Below are positions 35,184-46,990 of a stretch of 64,000 bases of DNA, piece by piece. Below the pieces are notes generated by a model, which worked only from the letters and a program-made list of their open reading frames with translations, did not search any database and was not told where the DNA came from. A program made the position numbers and the translations under genes. Each line of letters begins with the position of its first letter. The first letter of the stretch is position 1. This DNA is from Epiperipatus broadwayi (lineage: Eukaryota > Onychophora > Udeonychophora > Euonychophora > Peripatidae): positions 1,133,501 through 1,197,500 of the forward strand of contig JAQFVV010012546.1 of assembly GCA_028023455.1 (NCBI GenBank), written 5' to 3'.

Positions 35184-35630
35184 TATTAAAAAATTTTCAA
35201 ATCAAACTTTATATTTTGATAAAGTAATGTAAAATCTTATTTATAAATGTAAAAAATTATGATAAATATATTTATTTATTTCAAAATATGAATGCGTAGA
35301 AGATTTTATTTTGATTTCTCACTTTCTCATTTAGTTACACCTATTATGCAAATTAACCACTTGTCTTGAACAATGATCACCATTCCCAAGCTTATTTTTC
35401 TTGTAAAATTAAAAAATTTTTCCAATCAAACTTTATATTTTGATAAAGTAATGTAAAATCTTATTTATGAATGTAAAAAATTACAATAAATATATTTATT
35501 TACTTCAAAATCAATTACAAATGTGTAGAGCATTTTGTTTTGGTTTCTGATTTTGTCATTTAGAAATGTCTACTGTACAATTTCCAGAGTTGGCAGGCAT
35601 CCGATCAGAAAAGTGTGTTTCAGTTATTAC
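35184..35630. repeat. Tandem duplication, ~224-bp period
   Basis: Units at 35184-35407 and 35408 to about 35630. Shared blocks: caaactttatattttgataa, agtaatgtaaaatcttattt, aaatatatttattta, gatttc...catttag. The first ~150 bp align closely; the remainder is more diverged. No coding capacity. Confidence 0.75.
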
Positions 35631-35664
35631 ATAGTAGAAATGTCTGTCCATTCCTTATATATGT

Positions 35665-36058
35665 ATTAAATGGATTATGTCCTGTACATGAGGGGTCAGA
35701 TTGACCTTAGGTCAACATGGGTGTGACAAGAATCTCAGGGTGGCCTTTGAGCATTCCATCGTCAGATTTTCAATTGGATGGACAGTTGAAGAGTTGGAGT
35801 GTGGATTAGATTTAAGTCTGTCCATTAAAGTATGAAAATTGGCTATCTTAATGTATATATGAGCACTTATAGCATATATGTGTAGAGATAGTAATCTGGA
35901 CCAACTAATGATTGCTGGTTTAGCATGAAATATGTATATTGGTGATTATTTATCTTTTCAACATATAGATGTTCAAGTGTATCAGTATTATGAGATAGTG
36001 TGGAGAGTGGTGGGTCATGTGAAAGTCTGTGCTCATATACCCTATATATTACATATAT
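35665..36058 (+). repeat. Rep-G repeat, near-full-length copy
   Basis: Contains gtcaacatgggtgtgacaag, ccatcgtcagattttcaatt, gtccattaaagtatgaaaat, ggctatcttaatgtatat, gaccaactaatgattgctgg, agcatgaaatatgtatattg, gagatagtgtggagag and an end gtctgtgctcatatacccta. The terminal part with tggtgggtcatgtgaaagtc matches 40940-41150 rather than 8055-8480, so at least two tail variants exist. Confidence 0.65.
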
Positions 36059-37084
36059 AGAAACAGGTATATAATAAGCCTGTGTGTTTCAGTTAATAAA
36101 CAGCAAAGAAAATTGATTTTTTAAAAAAAAAAAATAATGCCATATGCAGATGTTTTTAAAACTAAAATTTTAAATTTCTTATAAAATAAGCCTAAAATGA
36201 AGAAATTGCGATCAAAATTGACCAAGAGATGGTGCATGCTACGTCCAAAATCCGTAAATAACATTATGGGCTATTAAAATAGCAATGTGCGCTAATTGTA
36301 TATACCACAGAAGGGTCAAACAAATTTTGAGTTAAATAAAATAATCTTCTATGATTATTACCAATGTTCCATTATTATTGATAATGTTTTATTAGTAATG
36401 CTAAAGAAATACCATTAAATTCAATTTCATTATATTGCTAAATATGAAGTAAAATAATTAGAATAATACTATGTTTTTATAATATCCATACATAGAAATA
36501 GTTCTAAATGTATGTACAATTTTCAACAATGATCAACCCATTCAAATTTATCCAAATCATAGCTTGCCTTCTACAAATTACTACTTCAAATTTTCCTATC
36601 CCTTAAAGAAATAGACTTTTGCATCTCTTAATTGCAGATTTCACCATGCTTTTCAGAAAAAAACATTTTTTTTTTTACATCAGGAAAGATACTTGTTGTA
36701 AGCTTGAGTAAACAAATAGAGAGTTATTAGATCTAAAAGTTTTAATGTGTTAGATTTAGATCTAAAAATTTCTCTGATCAAAACCATTTGTTAGAAACTA
36801 TTCTGTGGGAATGAATGGGACAGATCTGAATATGGATTTAATAAGATTTTTTATTTGCAATCTATAGATTACGCAAGCTTACAATAAATAGACAACAGAA
36901 ATTACAAGAAAGAAATACATCTATTTAATTGCAGTTAACAACTTTCTTTAACACTTTATTAAGTCTCCAAATATTTGTTATGTTGAACGATAAATACTCA
37001 AACGAACATAAATGATATTCAATTAATACTATTATACCCCTAAAAATTGCTTATATATATATAAGAATACAATAAATGTAGAAT
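36059..37084. other. AT-rich region, nothing firm
   Basis: Unique AT-rich DNA. A small ATG-initiated frame at 36197-36274 (MKKLRSKLTKRWCMLRPKSV) is less AT-rich than its flanks but has no context. An acceptor-like catctcttaattgcag (36637) and donor-like gtaagc (36698) bracket a 60-nt open frame, within the background expected by chance. Confidence 0.35.
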
Positions 37085-37180
37085 TAAAGCAGGCAAAACT
37101 CACTATACGTATTGGCACACACAGCAAGCTAGAGTAGTCAATGGCTGCCGGAAGTGGTGGTCATGTGATGTTTATTAGAA
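37085..37180. mobile_element. Pal-C palindromic element, deletion derivative
   Basis: Left end gcaggcaaaactcactatac, gtattggcacacacagcaag, ctagagtagtcaatggctgc joined directly to the right terminal tggtcatgtgatgtttat. Arms and loop are lost in between. Same subfamily as 34211-34478. Confidence 0.75.
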
Positions 37181-37689
37181 TTAAAGAATAGGTTTATGTT
37201 ATAGTCTAAATTTATGAGAAATTTTGACTTTCTTTTTAAATAAAAGTTATTTTACTGATACTGATATTTTTACAATTCAGACAAACATCAATGTTTAACA
37301 ATTGAAGCATTGTCTTTTTAGATGTTAATAATTTGAACCATTTTATAAGTAGAATTTTGTCATTTCTTCTCAGAAAATATAAAAAATGTTATTATAGCAT
37401 TTCCTGTTCAAAATTTAATATCAAGTAATAATCTCACAAAAAATTATTATCAAGTAATGATCTCACTTTTATGAGATGCATATTTTCTGTGGCTCTGGCT
37501 CATTTTAATGTTATAATTAATGTGTCTTAAATAAATTTATGTTAAACACGTTATTTTATATTTCATGGACACCTAAATATTGTTTTATTTTTTAAACATA
37601 TATAATATCTAATTAAATACATATGGCTATTAAAATTATTAAACAGGTGTGAACACATACATATATAAATGCATCAAGCTTTGAACAAT
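37181..37689. other. AT-rich region, nothing recognised
   Basis: Unique AT-rich DNA without recognisable features. Confidence 0.5.
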
Positions 37690-37975
37690 TAGTTGGATGG
37701 GTAAAATAACAAATGGAATTTTTTTTGAAAAGAATAAATGAGGAAAGAAGATTGATTGAGAATATCAGAGAGAGAAATAGAAACTGGATTGGATATATAT
37801 TGAGAAGAGATTATAGTTTAATGAAAGATGTTTTGGGGGGGAATGGTGAGTGGGAATAAAAAGAAAGGATGGAAAAAATTGATATTATTGGATGATGTAA
37901 GAGATTGGCAAAACTTATATGGAATTGAAGAAATGGGCAAGGAAGAGAATGGAAGAATGGATGAATTGATATGAC
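37690..37975 (+). pseudogene. non-LTR retrotransposon 3' ORF fragment of a third type
   Basis: The translation reads W-x-G-K-I-T-N followed, after a frameshift, by FLKRINEERRLIENIRERN, RNWIGYILRRDYSLMKDVL. After a second frameshift at the G run (about 37832-37840) it reads NKKKGWKKLILLDDVRDWQN, LYGIEEMGKEENGRMDE. The pattern of ITNEEVLRR-like start, LIxNIxERxxxWIGHILRRD and LLDDVRDW is the widespread C-terminal module of animal LINE ORF2 proteins. It is not the RTE or CR1/L2 copy found elsewhere here. No catalytic domain remains. Confidence 0.65.
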
Positions 37976-39407
37976 TACTCTCTGAACCTGTCTATTGGAT
38001 AGAATACTATTGATTGATTGAGAGCAGATGAATAACTCTTCATTAGTTTCTGCATATATGACAATAATTTTTTCTCTAACTCAAAAATTAAGAACTTTCC
38101 TCTCTCACTACATGTCTTTGTCAAATAAATTATGGATATTGAATAATTAATATTGATGGTATTAAATATATAATATCAAATATTATAAATAGCAAAATAA
38201 AGCTAACATTAACTTCATTAATTTTTTACAGCAATACTAATTATATAAATTAATATTTAAGACAGCTACCATCTAATACATATTATATAAATAAATACCA
38301 CTTTATTTCAAATTACAATAATGAACCTAATAGAAAGAAAATATATGAAACTAATTATATTAATTAGAATAATGATAATTGTACAAATATGTATAGAACA
38401 TCAGTAAAATTAATTAGTAATTGGTCAATAAAAATGAATAGAAAATTATATATATTTTTGTATAGTGTATATTTTTTACATATTGTAATAATGTTATACT
38501 TTGGATTATTAATATATTTACTTTTGTTGGTTTAGAAGTATTTTGATTGCTTTATCATAATTTTAATACTGTTATTAATTCTGGTTATAAAAATATGACA
38601 TCAACTTCTATTAATTAAGGTTAGGCAACCTTTTCAATTGGCAGAAAAATTTCAACCTTCATTTTTAAATGAGGGCTATATATTTTTGTGAATTAAAAAT
38701 AAAGTAATAAAATTATTATTAATGTATGTTCCACATTTAATGACAACCTAATCTCATTACCATCATGGCACAATTATATTCTCAAATTTCGTTTTATATT
38801 ATACACAGGTAAATTCTATAGCAGGTAGGATCCAATCTTTTATAAACTCCCTTTCAAAACTGATTTTGAATTTTTAGTTGTTGTTTTTTTAAATAACTTG
38901 CTTTCACATAATTTTTCCAAATGGTTATACTTTTTATAAAACGTGTCAGCTACTTCATGCTTTAATATTTCTTCCTTCCCCAATAACTTTGTTGTAACGC
39001 AGAATATTTTAATAAATAGTGTCTCTTAATAATGGATTCTTTATTAACAGAAATATTTCCCAGACATATCAGGTACAGCAATTTACTATTTGCTTCTATA
39101 AAAAATATATGCATTGGCCAATTTCTATTGAAAGGTGTGATTTTTTGTGTCAATTGTTCTTATCTTACCCAGTTTAGCTTTCCTAATAAAAAATAAAATA
39201 AGTGCAAAGCAATAATAATAAAATAAAGTAAAATTTGAATTTAATTTTTGGTAATTATACATTCTTCTGTCATTAAAAGACAAATAAAATGTTCTCAGGT
39301 ATAAAATGTTAGACAGGTAGACTACACAATATAGATAATTTGTTGGAATATAGCATTTCTGATCAAGGGTGGAGGAAGAAAATGATGTAGTTGAGAAAAT
39401 ATATATA
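37976..39407. other. AT-rich region, nothing recognised
   Basis: Unique, very AT-rich DNA. Antisense frame 38962-39153 is unrecognised and probably chance. Confidence 0.5.
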
Positions 39408-39499
39408 TATTTTCATATGTCAAAGGCGTTGACCGAGAAGCAAACCCAGACCAGCTGCTTGGATGGCAGCTATACTAACCACTAGGCCATCAACGCATT
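39408..39499 (-). mobile_element. tRNA-Gly-derived SINE, subfamily B
   Basis: Antisense copy: catatgtcaaaggcgttgac, cgagaagcaaacccagacca, gctgcttggatggcagctat, actaaccactaggcc. It lacks the 8-base insert of subfamily A and keeps TCC at the anticodon position, so it is closer to tRNA-Gly(UCC). Confidence 0.88.
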
Positions 39500-39861
39500 G
39501 ACATAAATATTTTATTTTTACATAATTCTTAATTCAATATTTGCACTACTTGCATGCTTAATTAAATAGAAGTTTTATACAGGTCACTTTTATATATGTT
39601 TTTGAAACTGTCTGGGGGGATCAATCTGAGAACTTTCAAAGGTCATAGGTTCCCAAACACTGTTTTAGAAAATATTTATTTTTCAAGTAATATTTGTTTT
39701 TATGCGCAACTTATTTTTATTCAAATTGACCATTTTTTAAAGTATTTTAGCATATATCTGGAACTGAGAAACTATTGACACAACAGTTTGATATTGGTGC
39801 CTATTATTGTTATTGGAATTGTCTAAGTTTTGACTGATTTTTAATGATATATATATATATA
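39500..39861. other. AT-rich region, nothing recognised
   Basis: Unique AT-rich DNA. A 60-codon frame at 39596-39778 has no recognisable domain. Confidence 0.45.
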
Positions 39862-40085
39862 AACTTTAATGGAAAGGCTTCAATCCTCTTTATTCTCCAA
39901 CTCTTCAACCATCCATATCATTGAAAATCTGATGATGGAATGTTCAATGCCTTGTTGATGTCATTATTATTCTCATATTCACGTTGGCCTTAAGTCATTT
40001 CTGACCCCACATATGTAGTACCTTAATATGCCCATTTAAATACACAGGAGATAGATGGGCGAATACAGGCTGAATATGAAATATT
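39862..40085 (-). repeat. Rep-G repeat, 5' part, antisense
   Basis: Contains actttaatggaaaggcttca, tctgatgatggaatgttcaa, tgccttgttgatgtcattat, cccatttaaatacacagg and acaggctgaa, which match the complement of the first half of 8055-8480. The tRNA-like end is absent. Confidence 0.65.
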
Positions 40086-40939
40086 TAAATATCAGTATAC
40101 TACATATACTTAATCTAAATGTAATTAATTACATCTATATATACACACCCAAATATAAGAAAATCTGTCTTTAGTTTGTAAAATATTAGTTTATTCAAGT
40201 GATAGAGTAATATAGAATAATGACATTTTTATTGTTCAGGAAATCAGTTAATTTATTGAAATATCTAGAATCGTATGAGTCGAATTTGTTTATCCCAGAA
40301 GCAATATTATAGAGTTCTAATATTTTGAAAATTTTATCTGTTATGAAAAACTAACGTAATGATTAATTGAAAACTAGAATTTTATGATTAAAATAATAAT
40401 TAGATTGCAAATTAAAGTGTGGTTGAAATTTACATTATGTTAAGTTCTACGCCTGAAGGCAAAGTAAGATAAGTGGACAATATAATACTATATTCAAATG
40501 ATATTTTATAATTTCTAATACTCTGCGTCATTTCTTAATATTCTCTTTTCATAGTCTTTATAGCACTTAAATGTTAGAATTACATTCTAAAATAATGATG
40601 CTTCATATATCATTAAATTACATTTATATAACAAAATATTTAAGCTATATGCATGTAATAAAATATATTGAAAAACAGATTGTCTTAATGGGGCTGAGGT
40701 TTGTCTGCAGTACATAGAAAATTATAAAAGTGATTTACATCATCCACTGAGTCAGCATTTGTAAGCTAATAAAAATGTGATCCTTTTTTTTTTTTATAAT
40801 GCCTTTTTTTTTTTGCGTGTGTTTATATTTTTTTCATTTATTTTAATATATATGCAGTAAAATGTGTGTATAATATATATATATGAAGAACATGTTTGTT
40901 TCATTATGATTATTTATTGTTCTTTTACATTTAGCATTA
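40086..40939. other. AT-rich region, nothing firm
   Basis: Unique AT-rich DNA. A 50-nt exon-like stretch at 40711-40760 (acceptor gaggtttgtctgcag, donor gtaagc, frame YIENYKSDLHHPLSQH) is of a quality that also arises by chance here. Confidence 0.35.
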
Positions 40940-41150
40940 CAGGGTTTAAACTCAGACTTTCACATGACCCACATATATGTGAGGATAGTAATCTAGACCA
41001 ACTGATGATTGCTGGTTTAGCATGAAATACGTATATTGGTGATTATTTATCTTTTCAACATGTGTGTGATCAGGTGGGTCAGCAATATGAGATGGCACTG
41101 AGAGTGGTGGGTCGTGTGAAAGTCTGAGTTCGAACCCCGCATATATTACA
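40940..41150. repeat. Rep-G derivative with inverted ends
   Basis: Starts agggtttaaactcagacttt and ends aaagtctgagttcgaacccc, so the two ends are complementary over ~20 bp. Interior: gaccaactgatgattgctgg, agcatgaaatacgtatattg. The right end gagttcgaacccc fits a tRNA B box well. This is the short palindromic form of Rep-G. Confidence 0.65.
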
Positions 41151-41914
41151 TATATAAATGCAGGTTTAAGCCTGTACAATGTATTAATTTAGCATTACAA
41201 TAATTCCACTGTATCTGTGTCATTTGATTATAAACAATATCGTTAATTTGGAAATAGTAATAAATATTTTTCACACCCACATGAATATATGCATGTATAC
41301 ATACTAATAAATATAATCTGTAAATGTATATGTAGTTATGTATAATATTCTCTATGTCCTCCTCATTCTCCACCTCATCGTCATCATTTTAAATTATTAT
41401 TGATTTCCTGCATGATATCTCTTCAAGTTTGATCTAGTTATACTGTAAACAAAATAATTAAAATGTGTCAAATTACACATATTCTCTATTAATTTCTAAT
41501 TCCTTATTAGTTATGCATTTTTTTTAGTTGTGGATAACTGAAATTATAGGTAGAATGATCATACATATGAGAAGTATGAGGAAAATATGGTACATAGTTT
41601 TGTTAATAATAATAATAAAGTATTACAACATTTCTATTTAACTTTTCTTGATATTGAGTATTTCTACTCAATATTAACTCAAATATACTCATTAATGATT
41701 TACCATGTAAAAATGAAAAAGAAAGAATTTAAAGTAAATTATTCTGATTATCATTCATATCAGCCTTATACTATATAAGTCGCTACTTTAAATAAAATAT
41801 TAATTTATTTTATATTAACAATTTTTCAGAAAGTATCATATAATATTTTTCTATCACAATGTCATGCTAAAATATGTATTTAAAAAGTTGTATTTCTGTT
41901 CAAAATAACTAAGA
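41151..41914. other. AT-rich region, nothing recognised
   Basis: Unique AT-rich DNA; frames are low-complexity. Confidence 0.5.
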
Positions 41915-42020
41915 AAATGGTGGTCGAGAGGTCAGCGACAGCTGCTTTACAAGCAGTTGTCCCGGGTTAGCAGGTTCACTTCCTGGCTGATGCTATGACA
42001 TATGAGGCAAAAAAAAAATA
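41915..42020 (+). mobile_element. tRNA-Gly-derived SINE, subfamily A
   Basis: Reads ggtggtcgagaggtcagcga, cagctgctttacaagcagtt, gtcccgggttagcaggttca, cttcctggctgatgctatga and catatgaggc plus an A tail. All subfamily A landmarks are present, including the ttagcagg insert. Confidence 0.92.
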
Positions 42021-42207
42021 GAATGGATAAGAAATATTTTATCAAATGAATATTTATAAATTCATAATATTACATACAGCTTGTTCTGAAAAGTTTTAGA
42101 AACAATCATATATACATTAGCAAACTATCGGGCAAAATTAAAATGATGAAATAAAAACCAAATTAAAATTGATATAATTTTGATAATAAATGTGAATAAA
42201 AAAATAA

Positions 42208-42440
42208 ATGCAAAAAAAATATTTTAAAATAATGCTTTTATGTAAACAGCGGCCTAAAAAGTATAAAAATTACAAAGTTATCTGACTAAAAAACATGTGT
42301 CATTTTATAAAAGCATTTGAGACCTTTTTGATTTTTTGAGTCAAATGCTTTTATGAAATGACACATGCTTTTTAGTTGGTTTACGTAAAAGCATTATTTA
42401 GAAAAATTATTTTTTTTTACATATTTTTTTGCATTTTAGT
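42208..42440. repeat. Interrupted palindrome
   Basis: Inner arms 42284-42320 and 42341-42377 are complementary over 37 bp with three mismatches (acatgtgtcatt...aaaagcatttga). Outer arms 42228-42247 and 42379-42398 pair (aataatgcttttatgtaaac). The left side has 36 extra bases (42248-42283) without a partner. The loop is 20 bases of T-rich DNA. No open frame; probably a small MITE. Confidence 0.8.
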
Positions 42441-42501
42441 TATATTTATATATTATTTTAAAAAATGGTTAAAATTACAAAAAATTCTGACAAAAAATTT
42501 A

Positions 42502-42596
42502 GTCAAGTGATGATGGCTCAGTGGTCAGCATAGCTGCCTCCAAGCAGTTAGTCCAGGTTCACTTCCTGGTCAATGCATTTGACATATGAAAAAAAT
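42502..42596 (+). mobile_element. tRNA-Gly-derived SINE, subfamily B
   Basis: Reads gatggctcagtggtcagcat, agctgcctccaagcagttag, tccaggttcacttcctggtc, aatgcatttgacatatg plus an A tail. It has no subfamily A insert; one base is missing in the anticodon loop. T-arm pairing (ccagg/cctgg) is intact. Confidence 0.85.
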
Positions 42597-43251
42597 ATAT
42601 ATATTTAATAAGATGTGAAATAAAAAATACACCCTCTAACAAATACATTCTAAATTTAAATATGTTTTCATCTATTATATAAAAATATTTATGTATTAAC
42701 TTTCTAATTAAGTATGAGTTAAGTCAATATTAACAAAATTTTATTCTACAAATGTAATATTTCTGTTAGTTCAGTTGTTGATAAGAGTAAAGATGTGACT
42801 TTGAGTTCTAAATACAAACAGATTTTTTTAATTGTTTATTCAAAAATGTTAACATATGGTCAGAAACACAGACAGGGCAAGATAATATAAAAGCATTTAA
42901 TAAATACATTTTATATGTATGCTGGGATTGATAAAATGAAAAGATATATACGGTATGTATAAGATAAATCTTAAGAAAAATGCAGTACAGCTTGAATAAT
43001 AATAAATACTCACAAATAAGTATGGCCATTCTAACTCCAAGAAAAAAATATATAAAAAATAAGAGAGACAAAAAAACACTTTTAGGAATGTTTTACGATA
43101 ACTACATAAACTAATCTGCCAGCCACAAATATATCCACATATAGAACATACTAATCCATTTTTCCATTTATTTGTTATTTATTAGTGTCATCTTTAAACT
43201 TCTTCAGTAGTATTTTTTTTCTAAAATACTTCAATACCATTTCTAATTATT
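42597..43251. other. AT-rich region, nothing recognised
   Basis: Unique AT-rich DNA. Overlapping antisense frames near 42808-43079 are hydrophobic low-complexity and unconvincing. Confidence 0.45.
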
Positions 43252-43323
43252 GCTCTCCAATGCATTCTATTTATCGCTCTCCAATGTATTCTATTTATTG
43301 CTCTCCAATGTATTCTATTTATC
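43252..43323. repeat. 24-bp minisatellite, three units
   Basis: Three direct units of gctctccaatg[c/t]attctattta[t/c/g]-type sequence starting at 43252, 43276 and 43300. Small recent tandem array. Confidence 0.85.
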
Positions 43324-43908
43324 GCTATATCTTTTTAATGGAAACAATAGATATTGCAATTTTTTTTAGAATGTCTTTGGGATAATCAATGCAACAGATG
43401 AATGTTATCTCTCCCATGAAAATCATGCTCAATTTTACCTTTAAACACTTTTATTCTTCTTTCATTTTACATATCCAATCCAACAATATATGAGTTTCTA
43501 ATAGTGATTGGTATAGAAACACATCTAGAAAGATGAAAAATATATTGATTGTGCCATTATATTTTTAAAATAATAAAAAAACATTCTTAATTAAAACTTA
43601 TCTTTTGCCTTTATTTCAGGTCAATATGATGTCCAAGTCTCTCCCATATATAAAATAATAGCTCTATACACTGCTCATTTCTTTGCAGCAATACCATTGT
43701 AATAAAATATCCTATGTTTAATTATTTAAAAACATCCACCAGAACAGTGGATACTATGTTGCATTACAACATCTAAGTCCATTTTTACTTAAAAAATCTG
43801 GCAAGGTTTCTAAATTGGCTTACATATCAAATTGATAGCCATCCATGTTAAATGTTACTGAAGTGTTTTATTGAAATAGTTAAGGCTTTACTTCATTAGT
43901 GTTTGAAA
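43324..43908. other. AT-rich region, nothing firm
   Basis: Unique AT-rich DNA. A very good acceptor-like cttttgcctttatttcag ends at 43619 and is followed by an open frame (QYDVQVSPIYKIIALYTAHF) to a TAA at 43700. No gene can be built around it. Confidence 0.35.
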
Positions 43909-44463
43909 TCAATTAATATATATATATGCTCTGCACACAGATAATGAAGCTATTCAATGTACTAAAATTATCAAATTTTACCGCCAAGCACCTTCGGGAC
44001 AGTTTATAGTCCCATATTCATGGCAACCTGTATTTGATTAATAACTATAATATTAATGCAAATTTTATGCAAATTCATATACAGATGTTACGTGGACCAT
44101 TTTTGAGACAGAGAAAAGCAGGCCTCTTTTCTGTTGATTGCTTCTGGGTCACTAACCACCACAGCCAGTGTCATTTGCTCTGAAACAAACGATGTCAAAC
44201 GTAAAGGCAGGGAAGTTAACTACATTGTAAGTGACCCAGCAGCAATCAACAGAAGGAGGCCTGCTTTTTTCTGTCTCGAAAATGGTCCACATAACATCCG
44301 CATATGAATTTGCATTAATATTATAGTTATTAATGAAATACAAGTTGACCATGAATATGGGACTATAAACTGTCCTGAAAGCACTTGTCAGTAAAATTTG
44401 ATAATTTTAGTACCTTGAATAGCTTCATTATCTGTGTGCAGAACACATATATATATTAATTGA
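43909..44463. mobile_element. Large foldback element (Pal-D)
   Basis: Inverted arms 43909-44153 and 44230-44463 of about 240 bp pair closely: tcaattaatatatata ends, ctctgcacacagataatgaa, actataatattaatgcaaat, gcaggcctctttt, gattgcttctgggtcact. The loop 44154-44229 is unique (cagtgtcatttgctctg). No coding capacity. A 14-bp direct repeat tgaagtgttttatt occurs at 43859-43872 and 44461-44474, overlapping the right end but 36 bp outside the left end. Confidence 0.85.
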
Positions 44464-44609
44464 AGTGTTTTATTACATTACTGGATGATAGAGAACTTGA
44501 ATTTTTCAAATATTAATTATTAATTCAAAATCCTTACAAGATGAATTCAAAGCACAGAACATTCTGAAGATCATCTTTTTAATTGACAAAAATGATACAA
44601 TTGTCGGTA

Positions 44610-45108
44610 TAATCTAAATCATTCAAAACAAAACTCTCCATATAGTAGTGCCATCTTGTGCTAACAAGAGCAATCAATGGATTCCAGAAGGCTTGTGCAT
44701 AAAATCCCTATCTAGTGCCTACTCATCCAATATCCCCAAACTAGTTTCTGGCTTGTGGCCTTCATCAGTGAGAAGCATTGGATCTGAGAGCACTGCACCT
44801 AGATCTCATAGTTTTGTCATTAAATAGAGTTAAAAGGTGGGTGTGGAAGGTTGCATTAGATCCTAAATCTAGGTGCAGTGCTCTCAGATCCAAGGCTTCT
44901 CATTGATGAAGGCCACAAGCCAGAAACTAGTCTGGGGATATTGGATGAGTAGGCACTAGATAGGGATTTTATGCACAAGCCATCTGGCATCCATTGATTG
45001 CTCTTGTTAGAACAAGATGGCACTACTATATGGAGAGTTTTGCTTTGTTTTGAATTGTTTAATAACAATTATGTGCTAGTATGAGATAGTGATCATGTGA
45101 TGTTTATA
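44610..45108. mobile_element. Pal-C palindromic element, most complete copy
   Basis: Arms about 44610-44807 and 44869-45058: aaaactctccatatagtagt, gaaggcttgtgcataaaatc, tactcatccaatatcccc, ctagtttctggcttgtggcc, ggatctgagagcactgcacc, and their complements. The loop is about 60 bp. The right end extends to gtgatcatgtgatgtttata at 45090-45108. No open frame, so non-autonomous. Other copies: 19991-20153, 27825-28400 (split), 34211-34478, 37085-37180 and 48807-48883. Confidence 0.85.
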
Positions 45109-46216
45109 ATATAAATCCAAAATCCAAGAAGATTAAGCTATTTTTTTTATTTTAATCTATTAAATTTAAAAATTCTAGCATCAAATTTGTACTGCATCTT
45201 AATATCTGATTCAGTAAACCATCTTTAAATGATTTAAAAGATCATTGTAATAAAAAATTGAAAATAATGTTGAATATATACCAGTGTTTTTCAAACGCCT
45301 CTGATTTTCTATATGTGGTTATAATACTTCATTTTATCCCATTATGTAGAAGTTGTATAATAAACCAAACTTAGCTGGATAAACATCTGTTTATTTAATT
45401 GATATAAATATCTTGATCAAATCAGTAAAAGCTATGTAAATCACTCTTTTCGTCACTCTTCTTGATTCTCAATTTTTTAAATCCACATTGAGCCTCTGAT
45501 AACTATTCATTTATGAATGGAAACTGCATGTTCAAAATAGTTTTGCTGCTAAGAATAATAATGATATTCCATGATAATCATTGAAGTGTTGTTTATTTTT
45601 TTTACCATTTAAGCAAAAGGACCAATAATACCATCTCTAAGATCAGATAGCACAACTTAATGAATCTCTGTACTCCCTAAAGAAATTATAATATTTTTGA
45701 AACTAAGATATCATTGGCATAATTTAAAATTACTCCAAGTATTTCACTAAGATTAGCAGTTTTTTTACTTTTAAAATTACAAAGAAGTTTTTTGTCATTG
45801 CTAATATGTATATTTGCCCATATATAGAGGAGATAAAATGGATATATTATTATGCCAATTCTTATTATCAATAGGTTACCTAAACTCTTCTTCCATTTAT
45901 TTCATATATCATCTTAAAGTATCACTGATAGATTTAATGAGAATGTGTTGCCAGTTGGTATATTCATGTGCTGCCTTCAGTGCATGAAAAAAAAAGTTCT
46001 AAGACAAACATAATAAGCAAATGTCTGTATCTCTGTTACAATTTCAATCTACCAATCATTTAAATTTCTGTTTTAAATCTTATATTTATTATGAAACTCT
46101 GCATTCCTATTTATTTTCCTGCCAAGCAGAAAATGCTGTTTATTTCTTTTTAATTAAGTTACTAATAATATAATCATTGTCAGAAAATCAATCAAGATTT
46201 TTCTTTTTATAAACCC
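45109..46216. other. AT-rich region, nothing recognised
   Basis: Unique AT-rich DNA; no gene or repeat was identified. Confidence 0.5.
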
Positions 46217-46232
46217 AACAATAGGTTTATTT

Positions 46233-46346
46233 ATTTTTTTCCATATGTCAAAGCATCGGCCGGGAAATGAACCCATGACAACTGTCTGCAAGCAACTGCT
46301 TACTTGCAAGGCAGTCATGCTGACCTCTCAGCTATCAACACTTGAT
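46233..46346 (-). mobile_element. tRNA-Gly-derived SINE, subfamily C, with target duplication
   Basis: Antisense copy: ccatatgtcaaagcatcggc, cgggaaatgaacccatgaca, actgcttacttgcaaggcag. It is flanked by the 16-bp repeat aacaatag[g/a]tttattt (46217-46232 and 46347-46362, 15 of 16 match). Confidence 0.92.
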
Positions 46347-46514
46347 AACAATAGATTTATTTGTATTCATAATATGCATTTAAAAGAAAGTTCATGCCTT
46401 AATAATATAACAAACATGAATGTGCAAATTAGCAATTCTATGTTTATAAATATTTCTTAAGAACAAATACATTTTTTTTGTGAATATGGTTATAGTAAGA
46501 TCTGTTTTATAAAG

Positions 46515-46990
46515 GTCACCATCATCATTTTCAATCATTATCAACCACTGCAGGATGAAAATCTCTCCAAGTTGAATCCATCTTTTCTAATCTCTCTTCT
46601 CCACATTATCTCATTACACTTCCTTGCATCCACCCACCTCACTTGTCATCCCTTTCTAGGTCTTTTACATTATCTTGAAATCCAGTTTATGATTTCAACT
46701 GTCTATCTATTATGATATGTTCTAGCATTGTGCCTATTCTGACTCCACTTCAGTCTCTTAATTTTTTCCATGATGTTAATAACAACTGTTTGTTCTAGTA
46801 CCCATGTATTTCATTTTCAATATCTTCTTGTTACTCCGAACGTGCATATCATCATGCTGTTTTTAGTGGTACCAAGTCTCTGTATTACTCTTTTGTTAAC
46901 TGTTCCAATCTGAGGTTCACAAATAGGAACTGGTAAAACATATTTATTAAAAATCCTTTATTTTCAATCACATAAGCATATTTTCTCTTA
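46515..46990 (-). pseudogene. RTE-clade element, 3' end fragment, antisense
   Basis: Complement of the RTE 3' module: catcatcattttcaatcatt, ccactgcaggatgaa, tccatcttttctaatctctc, ggtcttttacattatcttg, then toward 46960 the equivalents of KVFNKYVLPV (tactggtaaaacatattta). More diverged than 24640-25095 and without a usable frame. Confidence 0.8.

Noticed and set aside
36197-36274. Small ORF resembling the start of a PH domain (KRWCMLR)
   Set aside because: Only 25 codons, no further domain strands, no convincing splice context.
43620-43702. Exon-like frame QYDVQVSPIYKIIALYTAHF after a strong acceptor
   Set aside because: No partner exon, ends in a stop after 26 codons, and similar chance cases (5258, 5964, 13252, 36638, 40711, 47453, 52611) show the background is high.
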